10,070 nt of DNA from an uncultured Cellvibrio sp. (GTDB taxonomy: Bacteria > Pseudomonadota > Gammaproteobacteria > Pseudomonadales > Cellvibrionaceae). Below, in pieces: positions 7,533 to 10,070 of this stretch. Both the position numbers and the translations under genes were made by a program. The stretch is taken from assembly GCA_946481735.1 (NCBI GenBank), contig CAMLOU010000148.1, positions 1 through 10,070 of the forward strand, read 5' to 3'. The notes under the pieces were generated by a model. That model was not told the origin of the DNA. It saw only the letters and a list, made by a program, of their open reading frames with translations, and made no database searches. Each line of letters begins with the position of its first letter. Position 1 is the first letter of the stretch.

Positions 7533-7537
7533 CCTCC
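7533..7537 (-). promoter_or_regulatory. Ribosome site that decides the DUF488 start
   Basis: GGAGG on the minus strand, correctly spaced (7 nt) for the ATG at 7525 and too close to the ATG at 7531. Confidence 0.65.
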
Positions 7538-7640
7538 GGCGCGGGAAACGTATCAGCAAGTATTCCATATACAGCGGCGTGAGATGCGTTGTAAGAAGAT
7601 ACTCCAGCGCCTGGATTTTTAACAGAGGGATTTTACGGGG

Positions 7641-7658
7641 CGGCTCATCCTTGAGCCG
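7641..7658 (-). terminator. Hairpin just after the 33-residue gene
   Basis: CGGCTCA (7641-7647) pairs perfectly with TGAGCCG (7652-7658) around a 4-nt loop, starting 9 nt after the small gene's stop. No T-run follows on the minus strand (CCCCGTAAAA), so it may be a transcript-end stabiliser or an inefficient terminator rather than a classical intrinsic one. Confidence 0.5.
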
Positions 7659-7667
7659 TGAATCATG

Positions 7668-7769
7668 TTACAGCGAAGCGATGGATTGAGTTGCGCGTTT
7701 TTCCTTCTTTTCCCGACGTTTATCTTTCAGGGATTTTTGCGGTTCTTTTTTGGCTTTCTCTTTAGACAT
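7668..7769 (-). CDS. Small basic protein, 33 residues
   Basis: A short minus-strand gene whose product begins MSKEKAKKEPQKSLKDKRRE and ends TQSIASL. About half of its residues are Lys, Arg or Glu, so it is strongly basic and probably helical or disordered; RNA or nucleic-acid contact is possible but not shown. Evidence that it is real: GGAG 6 nt before the ATG, strongly biased lysine-rich composition, a hairpin 9 nt after the stop and a good promoter upstream at 8131-8158. I recall short proteins of similar composition in other gammaproteobacteria, but cannot name a family. No signal or membrane segment. Confidence 0.6.
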   Translation of the reverse strand: MSKEKAKKEPQKSLKDKRREKKEKRATQSIASL

Positions 7770-7783
7770 ATTTCACTCCGGAC

Positions 7784-7827
7784 AAAAAGACCTCTGCGCC
7801 GATTGCCGCTGGATCATTGTCAGAGGT
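7784..7827 (-). terminator. Terminator- or attenuator-like hairpin before the 33-residue gene
   Basis: On the minus strand ACCTCTG (7821-7827) pairs with CAGAGGT (7790-7796) across a 24-nt loop, followed by CTTTTTG. It sits just before the small gene's ribosome site. It could end a small RNA or control read-through into the gene. The large loop lowers confidence. Confidence 0.45.
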
Positions 7828-8124
7828 TAATGTTGGAAGCTATTTCCTATAGAAACACCTATAGCGAGCGGCGAGTTAAAACATGCATGCGTAATGCCTT
7901 CCTCAAATTCAATTGACGGTCAGGTTTGCGCAGCCACGGCGATGCGTGAGTGCGCCAAATGGCACACAAAAGATGTCATTGTTAATAGAAAAGTGCAGGG
8001 CGAATCTTAAGCAGCAGCGAGCGACTAATCCGCCCGGTTAGCAGGGAAAGGCGAGGGTTTCTCTGTTGAGGATAAAACGAAGCAAGGCATTCATGGCTAA
8101 ATCTGTCGCATAAAAGTGATGTTC
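7790..8124 (-). ncRNA. Candidate structured leader or small RNA of about 335-340 nt
   Basis: This stretch has no convincing gene but lies between a good minus-strand promoter (8131-8158) and a hairpin followed by five Ts. Internal structure includes a 7-bp stem with one G-U pair, GTGTGCC-ATTT-GGCGCAC (7950-7967), and repeated CTATAG copies (7848-7864). Very short frames within it have no strong support. It may be a small RNA, or the 5' leader of the 33-residue gene. No known RNA family was recognised. Confidence 0.35.
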
Positions 8125-8130
8125 TGATCA

Positions 8131-8158
8131 ATCATAGCTTTATTTTCTGTGGTGTCAA
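8131..8158 (-). promoter_or_regulatory. Good sigma70 promoter reading toward the small basic protein
   Basis: On the minus strand: TTGACA (8153-8158), a 16-nt spacer, and TATGAT (8131-8136), six of six and five of six consensus bases. The transcription start is expected near 8124. It is divergent from gdhA and is the best promoter match I found in the window. Confidence 0.6.
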
Positions 8159-9649
<1,491 letters not shown>

Positions 9650-9657
9650 ATAATGTT

Positions 9658-9687
9658 CGGCGCTGCAAATGCAGCGCCGATTGTTTT
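9658..9687 (+). terminator. Intrinsic terminator of gdhA
   Basis: CGGCGCTGC-AAAT-GCAGCGCCG, a perfect 9-bp GC-rich stem with a 4-nt loop, followed by ATTGTTTT, starting 8 nt after the gdhA stop. It may also stop convergent transcription from the right. Confidence 0.9.
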
Positions 9688-9720
9688 GCTATTTTCAGTA
9701 TTGCTCTTCTTGCCACCCAA

Positions 9721-9908
9721 TCAGCCAAGGTTGCGCGCAACCTGTTCATCAACATCTGCGTAAGGCATCAACACGCTGCTGTTATCGGCCTGCACCACCA
9801 TACGCATGGCACGACCTTCCAGCAGCCCGTCAGCACGGAGGTCACATAAATACCGCCAAGACCAAACAGCCCGGCACGAATAAAACCCCTTCTGGATACA
9901 TCAGGCAT
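9721..9908 (-). pseudogene. Small twin-arginine-signal protein gene, apparently frameshifted
   Basis: The ATG at 9908 opens MPDVSRRGFIRAGLFGLGGI, a classic Tat signal (SRRGFI plus a glycine-rich hydrophobic stretch), with GGGGA upstream. After residue 27 the frame turns cysteine/tryptophan-rich and stops at 9768. The next frame continues as LLEGRAMRMVVQADNSSVLM, then PYADVDEQVARNLG, and stops at 9721; that composition looks like real protein. Adding one base near 9825-9828 would give a 62-residue exported protein. No slippery site is obvious, so mutation or sequencing error is likelier than programmed frameshifting. The product is unrecognised; it could be a remnant of a longer gene. Confidence 0.5.
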
Positions 9909-10040
9909 GTGAGCATTCCCCAAAAATAATCAAAGCCTTGAAGTATCGGGGGGAAGCGTGACAGGGTTATGACACGGAATTCGTTGGTTATTTATTGCAG
10001 TATCAATGGCAATTTATTCGTACTGATGCTGTTAGCGCGT

Positions 10041-10070
10041 TTAATCCTGCATATCTGAGATTTCTTCCCA
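10041..10070 (-). CDS. Possible C-terminal end of a gene beyond the right edge
   Basis: On the minus strand the last 30 bases read WEEISDMQD followed by TAA. The acidic, soluble-looking end and the same strand as the Tat gene are compatible with a real gene, but nine codons cannot prove it. Confidence 0.2.
   Translation of the reverse strand, partial: WEEISDMQD

Noticed and set aside
7503..7667. 54-codon open stretch directly after the 33-residue gene's stop, same frame, running into the DUF488 start
   Set aside because: Protein-like in places but has no start codon with a ribosome site; a run of this length is expected by chance. Read-through of the TAA is not supported by anything seen.
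7665..7916. 83-codon plus-strand frame with a phenylalanine-rich start
   Set aside because: It is the antisense of the lysine-rich 33-residue gene (Lys codons read as Phe) and of the structured leader.
8089..8094. Two overlapping minus-strand ATGs opening frames of 18 and 21 codons
   Set aside because: No ribosome site, and the peptides show no coding-like bias; treated as part of the structured leader.

Overview
The window looks like a chromosomal segment of a heterotrophic gammaproteobacterium, possibly of the Cellvibrionaceae/Xanthomonas-like type. Reasons: a long TonB-dependent receptor of the Xanthomonas/Caulobacter class paired with a flavin-dependent halogenase, an enteric-type hexameric glutamate dehydrogenase, and good Shine-Dalgarno sites throughout. 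The lineage is inference; there is no rRNA or other phylogenetic marker here.

Layout. Positions 1-3910, minus strand: a two-gene unit made of a 1042-residue TonB-dependent outer-membrane receptor (759-3887) followed 24 nt later by a tryptophan-halogenase-family flavoprotein (734 to beyond the left edge). The receptor is preceded by a seven-codon leader frame with a much better ribosome site than the receptor's own, and by a sigma70-like promoter overlapped by a palindrome. Positions 3911-4474 are otherwise non-coding. Positions 4475-6304, minus strand: an AT-rich gene for a HEAT-repeat lipoprotein with an unrecognised C-terminal domain. Upstream of it, at 6352-6492, lies a 141-bp two-box imperfect palindrome that resembles an integron attC site.

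Positions 6650-7525, minus strand: a DUF488 (YeaO-like) gene followed by a DUF1398 gene. Positions 7668-7769, minus strand: a 33-residue, very basic small protein. It is preceded by a long structured region (7770-8130) that starts at a good sigma70 promoter and contains a terminator-like hairpin just before the small gene, so it may be a small RNA or an attenuated leader. Positions 8303-9649, plus strand: gdhA, with a clear intrinsic terminator. Positions 9721-9908, minus strand: a small twin-arginine-signal gene that appears frameshifted. The last 30 bases may hold the end of another minus-strand gene.

Functionally, the receptor and halogenase probably form one uptake/modification unit for an unknown aromatic or complex substrate. 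GdhA assimilates ammonium into glutamate. The other genes are accessory or uncharacterised. No transposase, integrase, CRISPR array, tRNA or rRNA gene was seen.
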